The notes beneath the pieces were generated by a model. It was not told where the DNA came from. It ran no database searches and worked only from the letters and a program-made list of their open reading frames with translations. Shown here in pieces: positions 1-8,125 of a DNA stretch of 35,279 nucleotides. The stretch is from an uncultured Bacilli bacterium (GTDB lineage: Bacteria > Bacillota_I > Bacilli_A > RF39 > UBA660). Where the stretch lies: assembly GCA_944359085.1 (NCBI GenBank), contig CALVSQ010000010.1, positions 1 to 35,279 of the forward strand, in the 5' to 3' direction. The number at the start of each line of letters is the position of its first letter. The stretch's first letter is position 1. Both the position numbers and the translations under genes were made by a program.

Positions 1-92
1 CTACATTTTGTTGTAGAATTTCAGGAATTATTCATAAGTAAACTTATAATAGGAATTTATCACAAATTTAAGACATTCAAGTCAATTTAATA

Positions 93-121
93 TTTACATT
101 TAAAAGAATATATGATATATT
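93..121 (+). promoter_or_regulatory. Promoter for the repeat-protein gene
   Basis: A -35 box TTTACA (93-98) and a -10 box TATATT (116-121) are separated by 17 bases, 27 bases before the ATG at 148. A clear ribosome binding site, AGGAG, lies between them and the start. The rest of 1-92 holds no gene; it has a small inverted repeat at 1-16 (CTACA...TGTAG) that may be the tail of a hairpin from a gene to the left, and a 14-base palindrome at 34-47. Confidence 0.5.
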
Positions 122-147
122 TATATAAAGAATAGGAGTAGATATAT

Positions 148-450
148 ATGAATGAAAATTTAAACAATCAAGAGAATTTAAATAATAATTCTCAGACTAT
201 TAATAGTCAACCAACCCAACCTGTGCAACCAACCCAACCTGTGCAACCAACTCAACCTGCACAACCAACTCAGCCTGTGCAACCAACACAGCCTATGCAA
301 CCAACTCAGCCTGCGCAACCAACTCAGCCTGTGCAACCAACTCAGCCTGCGCAACCAACTCAGCCTGCACAACCAACTCAACCCGCACAACCAACTCAAC
401 CAGAAATAGACGATGACTTTAAAGATATTAAAAACAATAAAAATTGGTGA
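148..450 (+). CDS. QPTQPx-repeat N-terminal part of a frame-broken surface protein
   Basis: This 100-residue frame starts at an ATG with a good AGGAG ribosome binding site. After an Asn-rich head (residues 1-20) come about eleven six-residue units of the form QPTQPx (residues 21-85), then an acidic stretch EIDDDF, a basic stretch and a TGA stop. Pro/Gln-rich low-complexity heads like this usually sit in the cytoplasm before a single membrane helix in low-GC Firmicute surface proteins. No such helix follows. The remainder of the protein appears one frame over, from 413. I read the two frames as one gene broken by an insertion of one base or a loss of 3n+2 bases, possibly taking the membrane helix with it. 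Whether the short peptide is made by itself is unknown. Confidence 0.6.
   Translation: MNENLNNQENLNNNSQTINSQPTQPVQPTQPVQPTQPAQPTQPVQPTQPMQPTQPAQPTQPVQPTQPAQPTQPAQPTQPAQPTQPEIDDDFKDIKNNKNW
208..402 (+). repeat. 18-base tandem repeat encoding QPTQPx
   Basis: About eleven degenerate copies of an 18-base unit (CAACCAACTCAGCCTGYG-like) lie head to tail. Copies differ mainly in the sixth codon (Val, Ala or Met) and at third positions. Because the unit is a multiple of three, gain or loss of copies keeps the reading frame. Confidence 0.9.
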
Positions 451-1669
451 ATATGAATTTGATGAATTATTTAAACAAGAAAATAATGAAAACATTAATC
501 AAACCATTGAAGATTATAAATATATGTTCAATCAATTAATTGATTATATAAATAATTCATTTGTTGAAGAAAAATTTGAAAAAACTAATGAAAAAATAAC
601 AATTAATGATAAAGAATTAAATGCAACTGCTAATACTTATATTTTAGATAATGAAACCATTAATACAATGAAAAATTCTATTATAGATAAAATATTAGCT
701 GATGAAAAATTTATTGACTTATTAGTAAAATATAGTAGTGAAAATACAACTAAAGAAGAAATTAAAGAATCATTAGAAGAAAGTAAAAATCAAAGTATTG
801 ATGATGCTAATTTAACTGCAGGAAAATCTGAAGCTAATATGATTGTAAGTGGAGTTAATGCTTATTGTGCAACTAGTGAAATGAAAGCTATGTTAGATGA
901 TACATATGTTGATATATGTGCTGATGGTGTTACTATTGATGAAGTAGACACAATGATTAATTTAGGTAATGCTAAAATTAACAAAATCACATATCAAAAA
1001 GAAGTAACAGAATTAATTGTTGAAAGTAATGGTTATACATTTACACTTCAAAATGATGGTTCATTTAAAGAAGAAAAAAATGATACGTATGAAGCAATAA
1101 GTAAAGCTATAATATATACTTATAAAAACAAATTTGTTGCATTTAAATTAATGAATAATGAAAATATAATAGATTATACAAGTTATGAAGGTATAAGCAC
1201 TTTAAATGTTACCGAAAAAGATAAAACTATTTTAACTGGAAAATATCAAAATAATGAATTAACTATTTCAATTACTGATGATAGTACAGATATTACTTTA
1301 AATTATAATAAAGATAGTAAAACAGCAAATCTTACTTTAAAATCTGGTGAAAATATCATTAATACTAATCTTAAATTTGTTACAAATAAAATAAGTGATA
1401 ATGAAACTAATGTAAAAACAGATATTAATTTAACTATTTCAACACCAAGTGGAAGTTCTAATTTAAAAATAAATATTGATACAACAGAATATATTAATAA
1501 TGATATCGAAATAAATAAACCGAATAGTTATATTGAATTAGATGAATTAACTGAACAAGATTATCAAGAAATTTTTATTAATCTATACAAAAATGTAGAA
1601 GGAACATCATTAGAAGCTTTATTAAATAGTTTATTGATGGGAAATGATAATTCTTTAGATATTTATTAA
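413..1669 (+). CDS. Extracellular-type protein, C-terminal part of a frame-broken gene
   Basis: A 418-residue frame, acidic and rich in Asn, Thr and Ser, with no membrane helix or signal peptide. It overlaps the end of the 148-450 frame and its ATG has no good ribosome binding site, so it probably began as the continuation of that gene. The first half (to about residue 125) is helical and the second half is made of repeating beta-type strands, as in low-GC Firmicute surface proteins of the DUF6583 kind; that match is from memory and not certain. Residues about 130-215 contain a segment like the part of a type IV pilin after its membrane helix ([15 protein letters not shown], then a second Cys in DICADG). 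A clean terminator follows the stop. Function unknown; probably surface-exposed if an intact form exists. Confidence 0.6.
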   Translation: MTLKILKTIKIGEYEFDELFKQENNENINQTIEDYKYMFNQLIDYINNSFVEEKFEKTNEKITINDKELNATANTYILDNETINTMKNSIIDKILADEKFIDLLVKYSSENTTKEEIKESLEESKNQSIDDANLTAGKSEANMIVSGVNAYCATSEMKAMLDDTYVDICADGVTIDEVDTMINLGNAKINKITYQKEVTELIVESNGYTFTLQNDGSFKEEKNDTYEAISKAIIYTYKNKFVAFKLMNNENIIDYTSYEGISTLNVTEKDKTILTGKYQNNELTISITDDSTDITLNYNKDSKTANLTLKSGENIINTNLKFVTNKISDNETNVKTDINLTISTPSGSSNLKINIDTTEYINNDIEINKPNSYIELDELTEQDYQEIFINLYKNVEGTSLEALLNSLLMGNDNSLDIY

Positions 1670-1692
1670 AAGTGTTTTTGAACACTTTTTTT
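1668..1692 (+). terminator. Rho-independent terminator
   Basis: A 9-bp stem AAAAGTGTT/AACACTTTT with loop TTTG is followed by a T run. It overlaps the stop codon of the preceding gene. Confidence 0.9.
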
Positions 1693-1732
1693 ATTTATCT
1701 AAATATGATAAAATTAGTTTAGGTGATTATTA

Positions 1733-2677
1733 ATGACTATTACTTTAAAAGTTAGTGAAAATACTAAAGAAAAAATGATTGAATATTTTGAAGATAAAAA
1801 AAGGCCAAAAACTCCTGATTATGCTATTTTTCAAGCAGATGAAGCTGATACAGTAGTTACTTTATATAATTCAGGGAAAGCTGTTTTTCAAGGCGTAAGC
1901 GCTGATATAGACGCTAATATGTGGAAAGAAATGGAAAGACACCTAAACCCTACTAAAAAAGTAGAAATGACTAATAGCAATGACAAAAAGAAAAAAGAAA
2001 AAATAATAGAAAAAGTTGATCCTAAAATATATTATGCTAATACTATTGGTTCTGATGAAGTTGGAACTGGTGATTATTTTGGCCCAATAGTTGTTACTGC
2101 TAGTTATGTAGAAAAAGAAAATATTCCTTTTTTAGAAGAATTAGGTGTTAAAGATTCTAAAAAATTAACTGATGAAAAAATATTAGAAATAGTACCTAAA
2201 ATAATAAAAAAAATACCTTATGAATGTATTATTTTATCCAATAAAGAATATAATGAAAATTATACTAGTGATATGAATATGAATAAAGTAAAAGCAATAT
2301 TACATAATAAAGTACTAAACAAATTAAAAGAAAAATATCAAGCTGATTACATTGTAGTTGACCAGTTTGCGCAACCTTATGTATATTACAATTATTTAAA
2401 AGGGACTAATTATGTAAGAAATATTACATTTATGACTAAAGCTGAAGATAAATGTTTATCAGTTGCTTGTGCTTCTTTAATTAGTAGATATGTATTTTTA
2501 AAACAATTTGATAAATTAGGAGAATCAATTGATACATTTTTAATTAAAGGTGCCAGTGACAAAGTTGATGAATTAGGAGTTAAAATAGTAAATAAATATG
2601 GCTTTGATAAATTAAAAGAAGTTGCTAAATTAAACTTTAAAAATACCGAAAAAATTAAAGAATTATTAAAAAAGTAG
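1733..2677 (+). CDS. rnhC: Ribonuclease HIII
   Basis: RNase HIII cuts the RNA strand of RNA-DNA hybrids in the cytoplasm, helping remove R-loops and misplaced ribonucleotides. The 314-residue length is normal for the family. Residues 1-85 form the substrate-binding N-terminal domain typical of HIII enzymes (DUF3378/TBP-like), which separates it from RNase HII. The catalytic domain opens with the signature GSDEVGTGDYFGP, giving the first Asp-Glu metal ligands, and continues with VVDQFAQP and KAEDKCLSVACASLISR. The start ATG is preceded by AGGTGA. It is a single-gene unit between two terminators and meets murC tail to tail. Confidence 0.96.
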   Translation: MTITLKVSENTKEKMIEYFEDKKRPKTPDYAIFQADEADTVVTLYNSGKAVFQGVSADIDANMWKEMERHLNPTKKVEMTNSNDKKKKEKIIEKVDPKIYYANTIGSDEVGTGDYFGPIVVTASYVEKENIPFLEELGVKDSKKLTDEKILEIVPKIIKKIPYECIILSNKEYNENYTSDMNMNKVKAILHNKVLNKLKEKYQADYIVVDQFAQPYVYYNYLKGTNYVRNITFMTKAEDKCLSVACASLISRYVFLKQFDKLGESIDTFLIKGASDKVDELGVKIVNKYGFDKLKEVAKLNFKNTEKIKELLKK

Positions 2678-2693
2678 ATTACTCTACTTTTTT
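2668..2693. terminator. Bidirectional terminator shared by rnhC and murC
   Basis: A perfect 11-bp stem (2668-2678 with 2683-2693) has a loop of only TTAC and A/T runs on both sides, so it can stop transcription from either strand. The rnhC stop (2675-2677) and the murC stop (2679-2681) both lie inside it. Confidence 0.9.
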
Positions 2694-3992
2694 TGATTCT
2701 AATAATTTTTCATATTTATTTTGCAATACATAAATATCTTTACTACTCATAAATATCATAACTGCATTTTTATGCTTTAATAATTTATCGGCTGTATCTA
2801 AATTGATATATTCACCATTATCTAATTTGTCTAAAATAACTTGATATGTTACATCATCATAACCTTCTTCTTCTCTATCAACGCCAACATCCATTATATA
2901 TGATTTGTCAGCTAAATTTAAAGCATCCGCAAATTCTTGAGCCATTTCTTTAGTTCTTGATAAAGTATGAGTTTTCAAAATAGCAACTATTTCTTTATCA
3001 GGATATTTTTGTCTAGCTCCTTTAATTGTAACTTTTACTTCTGTTGGATGATGAGCATAATCATCAATAGTAACAATATCACCAATTACTTTTTCTTTAA
3101 ATCTTCTTTTAGCACCTTCAAATGTCTTCAAGTATTTAGCAACTTCTTTTGCTTCTAACCTTTCATAATAACAAACACCTATAACAGCTAATGAATTTAA
3201 TAACATATGTTTACCATATAAAGGTAAATCAAAATGACCATAATAATTATCTTCAACAAAAACATCAAAACTTGTTCCTTCATTAGTAAAAACTACATCT
3301 TTTGCTATAATATCATTATCATCATTTAATCCATAATAAAATATTGGAACATTTACTTCTAATGTATGAGTATATGGGTCATCTCCACAAGCAATTACCA
3401 TTTTTTCAGCTAATCTCGCATATTCTTGATATGCTGAAATAACATCATCAATATCTTTGTAATAATCAATATGATCCAATTCAATATTTGTTATAATTGC
3501 ATAATATGGTGTATAACTTAAAAAATGTCTTTTGTATTCACAAGCTTCTAAAGCAAAATATTTATTTTCTTTATTTGCATAACCAGTTCCATCACCTATT
3601 AAATAATTACAACCAGTTATATTTTTTAATACATGACTTAACATAGCAGTAGTAGTAGTTTTTCCATGACATCCAGCTATAGTAATTGTTTGAAACATTT
3701 TAGTTAATTTTCCTACCATATCTTGATATGAATATATTTTTAATCCTAATTCTTTAGCTCTCACAATTTCTTCATGAGTATCTTTAAAAGCATTTCCTTG
3801 AATTATTATCATATCGTCTTTTATATTGTCCTTATTAAAGTTATATATTTTTATTCCTTTTTCTACTAAAGATTGTTCAGTAAAAAAATGATCTGGTTTA
3901 TCACTACCTTCTACTTCATATCCTAGACCATCAAGAATTTGTGCTAAAGCACTCATTCCTGTACCTTTTATTCCGACAAGAAAGTATTTCAT
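2679..3992 (-). CDS. murC: UDP-N-acetylmuramate--L-alanine ligase
   Basis: MurC adds L-Ala to UDP-MurNAc with ATP, the first amino-acid step of the peptidoglycan stem peptide, in the cytoplasm. Evidence: N-terminal Rossmann motif GIKGTGMSALA, the Mur-ligase ATP loop AGCHGKTTTTAML, the NIELDHIDYY segment, and DDYAHHP near residue 315. The 437-residue length is normal. The start is preceded by GGAGATGATT. A TATAAT box (4022-4027 on the complement) lies 30 bases upstream without a convincing -35, so it appears to be transcribed alone. Its presence shows that this organism builds a cell wall, unlike true mollicutes. Confidence 0.96.
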   Translation of the reverse strand: MKYFLVGIKGTGMSALAQILDGLGYEVEGSDKPDHFFTEQSLVEKGIKIYNFNKDNIKDDMIIIQGNAFKDTHEEIVRAKELGLKIYSYQDMVGKLTKMFQTITIAGCHGKTTTTAMLSHVLKNITGCNYLIGDGTGYANKENKYFALEACEYKRHFLSYTPYYAIITNIELDHIDYYKDIDDVISAYQEYARLAEKMVIACGDDPYTHTLEVNVPIFYYGLNDDNDIIAKDVVFTNEGTSFDVFVEDNYYGHFDLPLYGKHMLLNSLAVIGVCYYERLEAKEVAKYLKTFEGAKRRFKEKVIGDIVTIDDYAHHPTEVKVTIKGARQKYPDKEIVAILKTHTLSRTKEMAQEFADALNLADKSYIMDVGVDREEEGYDDVTYQVILDKLDNGEYINLDTADKLLKHKNAVMIFMSSKDIYVLQNKYEKLLESKKVE

Positions 3993-4060
3993 CTAATCAT
4001 CTCCTATTAATATTTTACACCATTATAAAGTAAAAAGTCCATATTTTTAACAAAATAAAT

Positions 4061-4086
4061 GAAAAAACACTTAATTTTAAGTGTTT
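4061..4086 (-). terminator. Terminator after obg
   Basis: On the minus strand the stem AAACACTTAA/TTAAGTGTTT is followed by a T run. The obg stop codon (4085-4087) overlaps it. Confidence 0.88.
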
Positions 4087-5353
4087 ACTCTTTATATTCA
4101 AATTCAAAATCTAATATTCTAATAGTATCTCCTTCAATAGCACCTAGTTTTCTAAGTTCATCATCAACACCATATTTTCTTAATTTATTAGCGAATCTAT
4201 TAGCTGATTCATCAGTATTAAATTTAGTCATTTTTAATAATTTTTCAACTTTTTCACCTTTTACAACCCAAGTATTACCATCTTTAACAATTGTAAATGG
4301 TTTTTCTTCTTTAAATTTATATAAAACATGACTTTCAAATTTTTCTTCTTCATATAAAGGTTCTTTTTTTATTTTGTCTAACATACTAGCTAGTACTTCA
4401 ATAACTTCTTTTAACCCTTCGTTAGTTATAGCTTTAATAGGATAAATAGGTACATTTACTTTCTTTTTAAATTCTTCTAAATTATCTAAAGCATTTGGCA
4501 TATCCATTTTATTAGCTATAATAATTTGTGGTTTATCTAATATTTTTGGATTGAATTGTTTTAATTCATTATTGATAATTACGTAATCATCATATGGGTC
4601 TCTTCCTTCTGTTGCACCCATATCGATAACATGAGCAATTACTCTAGTTCTTTCAATATGTTTTAAAAATTGGTCACCCAAGCCATCACCATTACTAGCG
4701 CCTTCAATTAATCCCGGTAAATCAGCAACTACAAATGAAGAATTATTAGATTTAACAACTCCTAAATTGGGTTTTAAAGTTGTAAAATGATAAGCAGCAA
4801 TTTTAGGTTTAGCTTTAGATATTTGAGATATAATAGTTGATTTACCAACGCTTGGCATACCTACCAATCCAACATCAGCTAATAATTTTAATTCTACTTT
4901 AACATTTCTAACCTCACCAGGTTCACCATTTTCTGCGAAATGAGGGGCAGGATTAGATTTAGTAGCAAAAGCAATATTACCTCTGCCACCACGGCCACCA
5001 GCAGCTACAACAACTTCATCATCTTTTTTCGTTAAATCAGCTATAATTAAATTAGTATCCAAATCAGTTACAACTGTTCCTAATGGTACTTTAACAATAA
5101 TATCTTCTGCTTTAGCACCATGCATACCTTTACCTTGGCCATTTTCTCCTTTTTTACCTTTTATTTGCTTTTGATATCTTAAATCAATTAAAGTATTTAA
5201 CCCTTCATCTACTTTAAAAATAATGTCCGAACCTTTTCCACCATTACCACCAAAAGGTCCACCCATTTCTACAAATTTTTCTCTTCTAAAAGCCATACAC
5301 CCATCGCCACCAGTTCCGGCAATAAGTTCTAACTTCACTTCATCAATAAACAT
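4085..5353 (-). CDS. obg: GTPase Obg/CgtA
   Basis: Obg is an essential large-ribosomal-subunit assembly and stress GTPase. All three domains are visible in 422 residues: the Gly-rich Obg fold (GTGGDGCMAFRREK, GGPFGGNGGKG), the G domain with P-loop GMPSVGKS, switch DLPGLIEG and NKMD, and a full C-terminal OCT domain (from about residue 345) present in Gram-positive forms. It closes the conserved rplU-prp-rpmA-obg cluster but has its own promoter and is cut off from rpmA by two terminators and a response regulator gene. The ATG is preceded by a modest GGTGATT site. Confidence 0.97.
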   Translation of the reverse strand: MFIDEVKLELIAGTGGDGCMAFRREKFVEMGGPFGGNGGKGSDIIFKVDEGLNTLIDLRYQKQIKGKKGENGQGKGMHGAKAEDIIVKVPLGTVVTDLDTNLIIADLTKKDDEVVVAAGGRGGRGNIAFATKSNPAPHFAENGEPGEVRNVKVELKLLADVGLVGMPSVGKSTIISQISKAKPKIAAYHFTTLKPNLGVVKSNNSSFVVADLPGLIEGASNGDGLGDQFLKHIERTRVIAHVIDMGATEGRDPYDDYVIINNELKQFNPKILDKPQIIIANKMDMPNALDNLEEFKKKVNVPIYPIKAITNEGLKEVIEVLASMLDKIKKEPLYEEEKFESHVLYKFKEEKPFTIVKDGNTWVVKGEKVEKLLKMTKFNTDESANRFANKLRKYGVDDELRKLGAIEGDTIRILDFEFEYKE

Positions 5354-5371
5354 AGTAAATCACCAATTACA

Positions 5372-5400
5372 ATTATACATTAAAAAAAAATAGTAGTAAA
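5372..5400 (-). promoter_or_regulatory. obg promoter overlapping the upstream terminator
   Basis: The complement reads TTTACT, 17 bases, TATAAT with a TG two bases ahead of the -10 (extended -10). The -35 box (5395-5400) sits in the loop of the response-regulator terminator. Confidence 0.6.
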
Positions 5401-5409
5401 TACTATTTT
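5381..5409 (-). terminator. Terminator after the response regulator gene
   Basis: Minus-strand stem AAAATAGTA/TACTATTTT with a 5-base loop and a long T run. It begins inside the last codons of the response regulator. Confidence 0.88.
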
Positions 5410-5777
5410 CTTAAAATCATTTTTTCTAAACAAATTCTTATTTCTTTTTCATTAAATGGCTTATTTAAAACGTCTACTATTGGATAATTAAATACCTTAT
5501 CAATTGAATCTTTAGTATCATCACCTGTTAAAATACAAACAGGAATTTTATTAAATAAATTATTTGTTTTAAAAATTTCTAAAACTTGAAATCCATTACA
5601 AACTGGCATATTTAAATCTAAAAACATACCTACAAATTCACTATCAAAATTATTTCTAATAACTTCAATTACTTCATTTCCATTTTTTGCGACTATAACA
5701 TTATACTCATCTTTAAACATTTTAGAAGCAAAAGTTGTAATAATGCTAGAATCATCAACAATCAATAAAATTTTCAT
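5403..5777 (-). CDS. Stand-alone response regulator receiver domain (CheY/Spo0F-like)
   Basis: A 124-residue single receiver domain with no output domain. The acidic pair is D8-D9, the phospho-acceptor D54 is in MFLDLNMP, Thr84 is in ILTG and Lys106 is in NKPF, so it should be phosphorylatable. The frame is open further upstream, but the ATG at 5777 is preceded by GAGGTAGATGAT and an extended -10 box (TGGTATAAT, 5797-5805 on the complement), so I start there. It lies between rpmA and obg, exactly where Bacillus carries spo0B, the phosphotransferase that works with Spo0F. No sensor kinase is in the window. Its partner could be a remote kinase or phosphotransferase; a chemotaxis CheY is the alternative, though no other chemotaxis gene is visible apart from the CheD-like one. 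Confidence 0.88.
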   Translation of the reverse strand: MKILLIVDDSSIITTFASKMFKDEYNVIVAKNGNEVIEVIRNNFDSEFVGMFLDLNMPVCNGFQVLEIFKTNNLFNKIPVCILTGDDTKDSIDKVFNYPIVDVLNKPFNEKEIRICLEKMILRK

Positions 5778-5796
5778 ATCATCTACCTCTATAGCA

Positions 5797-5805
5797 ATTA
5801 TACCA
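5797..5805 (-). promoter_or_regulatory. Extended -10 promoter of the response regulator gene
   Basis: The complement reads TGGTATAAT; there is no good -35 box at the usual distance, as expected for an extended -10 promoter. Transcription would start just ahead of the GAGGT ribosome binding site. Confidence 0.5.
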
Positions 5806-5834
5806 TATTTTTTTAAATTTTGTTCTTTATTTGC

Positions 5835-5890
5835 AAAAAAAGATAAAAAACTATTTAGTAGCATAAACACTTACTTGTTTTTTATCTTTT
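5835..5890 (-). terminator. Terminator after rpmA
   Basis: Minus-strand arms AAAAGATAAAAAAC and GTTTTTTATCTTTT pair perfectly over 14 bp around a 25-base loop, followed by T residues. The left arm lies inside the last codons of rpmA. Confidence 0.75.
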
Positions 5891-6141
5891 CCAACTCTTT
5901 CAAATTTAACATATCCGTCTATTTTTGCATAAACAGTATCATCAGAACCAATTCCAACATTAACACCTGGATAAACTTTAGTTCCTCTTTGACGATATAA
6001 AATAGATCCACCTGTTACATACTCACCATCACTAGCTTTAGCTCCTAGTCTTTTTGATATCGAATCACGACCATTTTTAGTAGAACCTTGTCCTTTTTTG
6101 TGAGCAAATAATTGTATATTTAATTGCATCAATTTTAACAC
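5851..6141 (-). CDS. rpmA: 50S ribosomal protein L27 with a cleavable N-terminal extension
   Basis: L27 sits at the peptidyl-transferase centre of the large ribosomal subunit. The mature part begins at HKKGQGST and carries the usual [12 protein letters not shown] and [11 protein letters not shown] motifs. Ahead of it is the Firmicute-type extension ending in QLFA, which the protease Prp removes. I place the start at GTG 6141, eight bases after a strong AAGGAGG; the GTG at 6150 is part of that ribosome binding site, and the next ATG (6129) would shorten the extension. This gives 96 residues. It follows prp by 2 bases in the L21 operon and ends in a terminator. Confidence 0.95.
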   Translation of the reverse strand: MLKLMQLNIQLFAHKKGQGSTKNGRDSISKRLGAKASDGEYVTGGSILYRQRGTKVYPGVNVGIGSDDTVYAKIDGYVKFERVGKDKKQVSVYATK

Positions 6142-6143
6142 AA

Positions 6144-6434
6144 TTAACACCTCCTTATTTCTATATATTTAGGGTATTGTTTTTCTAATTCTTCTAATAA
6201 ATCAATCAAATTATTAATTAATTTATTTGTTATTTCATCATCTTTAATAATATCAATAGTAACACCATTATCATCACTATATTTAATTGCATCACTATCA
6301 ATTCTTAATATAGCATTAACTGTTGTAATTACCATTGATGATACGGAAGCACAAACTATGTCTTTCCCTAATTCATCATAATTAGCGTGTCCCTTAATAA
6401 TTATTTGTTTTTCTTTAATACTTATTTTAATCAT
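6144..6434 (-). CDS. prp: Ribosomal-processing cysteine protease Prp
   Basis: Prp cuts the N-terminal extension from L27, a step needed for ribosome function in Firmicutes. The 96-residue length is typical. The catalytic pair is visible as His16 in [11 protein letters not shown] and Cys28 in DIVCASVS. The frame is open upstream, but those residues overlap the end of rplU and are not Prp-like; the ATG at 6434 overlaps the rplU stop by 8 bases, giving coupled translation. Its substrate gene rpmA is the next gene. Confidence 0.93.
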   Translation of the reverse strand: MIKISIKEKQIIIKGHANYDELGKDIVCASVSSMVITTVNAILRIDSDAIKYSDDNGVTIDIIKDDEITNKLINNLIDLLEELEKQYPKYIEIRRC

Positions 6435-6735
6435 TATTTTCTTCAATTTTTTTGATTTCAACTTTAGTATATGGTTGACGATGACCTTGAGTTTTACGGT
6501 ATTTTTTCTTAGCATTATATTTAAATACTTTAATTTTTTTATCTTTACCGTGTTTAATAACTTCACCCTTAACTGTTACATTACTTAAATAAGGATGTCC
6601 AGGAACACCATTGATCATTAATACTTTGTCAAATTTTACTTCTTTTCCAGCTTCAGCATCTAATTTTTCAACATAAATTACTGAACCTTCTTCAACATAG
6701 TATTGTTTTCCACCTGTTTCAATTACTGCTTTCAT
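6427..6735 (-). CDS. rplU: 50S ribosomal protein L21
   Basis: L21 binds 23S rRNA in the large subunit. The 102-residue sequence begins [17 protein letters not shown] and has the C-terminal family motif [19 protein letters not shown]. The ribosome binding site is AAGGAGGTAAAGT. It is the first gene of the rplU-prp-rpmA operon and is preceded by an L21-type RNA leader and a strong promoter. Confidence 0.97.
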   Translation of the reverse strand: MKAVIETGGKQYYVEEGSVIYVEKLDAEAGKEVKFDKVLMINGVPGHPYLSNVTVKGEVIKHGKDKKIKVFKYNAKKKYRKTQGHRQPYTKVEIKKIEENND

Positions 6736-6822
6736 ACTTTACCTCCTTTAATCTCAGACTCGCCATTAAGGTGATTATACTTTAAACCTTTTCTGCGCGG
6801 TTGTAGAGAGGCCTCTACACAG
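6736..6822 (-). ncRNA. L21 ribosomal leader RNA
   Basis: The 5' untranslated region of rplU contains a 7-bp hairpin (TGTAGAG/CTCTACA around 6802-6819), a GCGCAG block and a GGCGAGTCTGAGA block close to the ribosome binding site. These fit the L21_leader family of Bacilli, thought to be bound by L21 to control its own operon. Assigned from memory of the motif; a covariance-model search would settle it. Confidence 0.72.
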
Positions 6823-6828
6823 TTCTTA

Positions 6829-6857
6829 ATTTTAGCACATTTCCCCTTATTTGTCAA
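6829..6857 (-). promoter_or_regulatory. Promoter of the L21 operon
   Basis: The complement reads TTGACA, 17 bases, TAAAAT. It is a near-consensus housekeeping promoter placed correctly for the L21 leader, and lies across the end of the upstream M50 protease gene. Confidence 0.85.
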
Positions 6858-7560
6858 ACACTTTTCTAATAATTTCTTTTTCTGTATAAAATTTATTATT
6901 AATATTAAAAATATGTTTGGTTTGTTTTTTCATACTATTTATATTTTTAATAACTTTATGCTTTTTATAATTAAAATTATTTAAATATCTTTCTAATAAA
7001 AATTTATTAAAATAATATTTATGTTTAATAATTTCTTTAAATAATTCAACTATTATAAATATTAAAATAAGCGATAAATCTATTTTATATAATATAACTA
7101 AAATAATAAAAATAAAGGATAATATTATACTTAAAATATGACTTAATTTATAAGGAAAAAAAATATTAAATATAACATTAAATATTTTGCTACCATCTAA
7201 TGGATAAATCGGTAATAAATTAAACAATAGTATAGCTATATTATAATAATTAAATACTAAATTATCTTTATATAACAAATAAAAGATAATTTGAAATAAA
7301 GGCCCTAATATAGCTATGATAAATTCTTCTTTTAATGATTTATCAATATTTTCTTTAAATATTGTAATACCACCAAAAGGTAATAAAATTATTTTATCAA
7401 TCTTCCATTTAAATATTAAGGCTCCTATTATATGACCTAATTCATGAACAATAATAATTGAGCTAAAAATAATAAAATTTTTAAAATTACCCGTTAAAAA
7501 ACAAATAAAACCAATTATATAAAAAAATATATGAATTTTAAATGTATTCTTGGTAATCAA
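6847..7560 (-). CDS. M50 intramembrane metalloprotease, SpoIVFB-like
   Basis: A 237-residue polytopic protein with site-2-protease zinc motifs: HELGH at residues 39-43 and NLLPIYPLDG ending in Asp122, each inside a hydrophobic helix. SpoIVFB of Bacillus cleaves pro-sigma-K in the sporulating mother cell, and this gene has the same neighbours (spoIVFA-like upstream, rplU downstream). The C-terminal 60 residues are basic and show no CBS domain that I can recognise. The start is TTG, after GGTGAGG, overlapping the upstream gene by 23 bases. Nothing else in the window proves sporulation, so the substrate may be another membrane-bound regulator. Confidence 0.85.
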   Translation of the reverse strand: MITKNTFKIHIFFYIIGFICFLTGNFKNFIIFSSIIIVHELGHIIGALIFKWKIDKIILLPFGGITIFKENIDKSLKEEFIIAILGPLFQIIFYLLYKDNLVFNYYNIAILLFNLLPIYPLDGSKIFNVIFNIFFPYKLSHILSIILSFIFIILVILYKIDLSLILIFIIVELFKEIIKHKYYFNKFLLERYLNNFNYKKHKVIKNINSMKKQTKHIFNINNKFYTEKEIIRKVFDK

Positions 7561-8065
7561 TTACCTCACCATCTTTGTAAAATACTAAATATAAATTAGA
7601 ATTAGAAACACCAATTAAACTTCCATCTTTAACATAATCATACAATTTTAAATTAATATCTTTCAAATTAGAATACCATAAATCAATACCGTTTTCTTGT
7701 TGAATAATTATTGTATTACCATATCCTTCTTTTTCACCTATAAAAATTACAATACCAGAATCTATTGCTGGTACTAAATAATTATCTTCAACTAATAGAG
7801 ATACACCATCTTTATATTTATTAGCTTCTTTATAATTTAATTTTTCGTTAAATACTGGTGTTATAGTTTCAAAATATTTACTAAAAGGTAAACTAGAACC
7901 AAATTTATTTTGATACCATTTATTTATTTGGGCAAAGGAAATATTATCTTCATATACATATTTATAAAAATTAGATTTGAATTTATCATTCTTTAATAAT
8001 ATTAAAGTTAAAATTGTTAAAATAACTAATACCAAAAATTTTAAAGCTGTAGATTTTTTTATCAT
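7538..8065 (-). CDS. Membrane-anchored degenerate M23/LytM protein, SpoIVFA-like
   Basis: 175 residues: a single membrane helix (about 8-25), a linker, and a C-terminal LytM/M23-type fold (VPAIDSGIVIFIGEKEGYGN, then IIQQENGIDLWYSNL). The zinc-binding His and Asp residues of active M23 enzymes are missing, as in SpoIVFA, which tethers and inhibits SpoIVFB. Position immediately before the M50 gene, with overlapping ends, supports a SpoIVFA-like partner. Identification rests on this context plus the fold; sequence similarity to Bacillus SpoIVFA is weak. Confidence 0.72.
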   Translation of the reverse strand: MIKKSTALKFLVLVILTILTLILLKNDKFKSNFYKYVYEDNISFAQINKWYQNKFGSSLPFSKYFETITPVFNEKLNYKEANKYKDGVSLLVEDNYLVPAIDSGIVIFIGEKEGYGNTIIIQQENGIDLWYSNLKDINLKLYDYVKDGSLIGVSNSNLYLVFYKDGEVIDYQEYI

Positions 8066-8099
8066 TTTTTCACCTTAATAAATATATGAATAAAAATTG

Positions 8100-8125
8100 A
8101 AAAAAAATGACTATTTTAAGTCATT
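8100..8125 (-). terminator. Terminator after the Rpn-family gene
   Basis: Minus-strand stem AATGACT/AGTCATT with a 6-base loop, followed by a T run; the stop codon of the gene at 8111 is inside it. Confidence 0.88.

Noticed and set aside
34-47. Palindrome ATAAGT-AA-ACTTAT as an operator
   Set aside because: Short and AT-only sequence of this kind is expected by chance at this base composition.
208-402. Possible CRISPR array
   Set aside because: The 18-base units are head to tail without spacers, in phase with a reading frame.
178-495. Minus-strand open frame rich in Leu/Trp/Arg repeats
   Set aside because: It is the mirror of the QPTQPx repeat, has no ribosome binding site and no other coding sign.
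6142-6150. GTG at 6150 as rpmA start
   Set aside because: It is part of the AAGGAGGTG ribosome binding site.
6144-6566. Longer prp reading frame starting at 6566
   Set aside because: The extra N-terminal part lies within rplU on another frame and is not Prp-like; ATG 6434 is coupled to the rplU stop.
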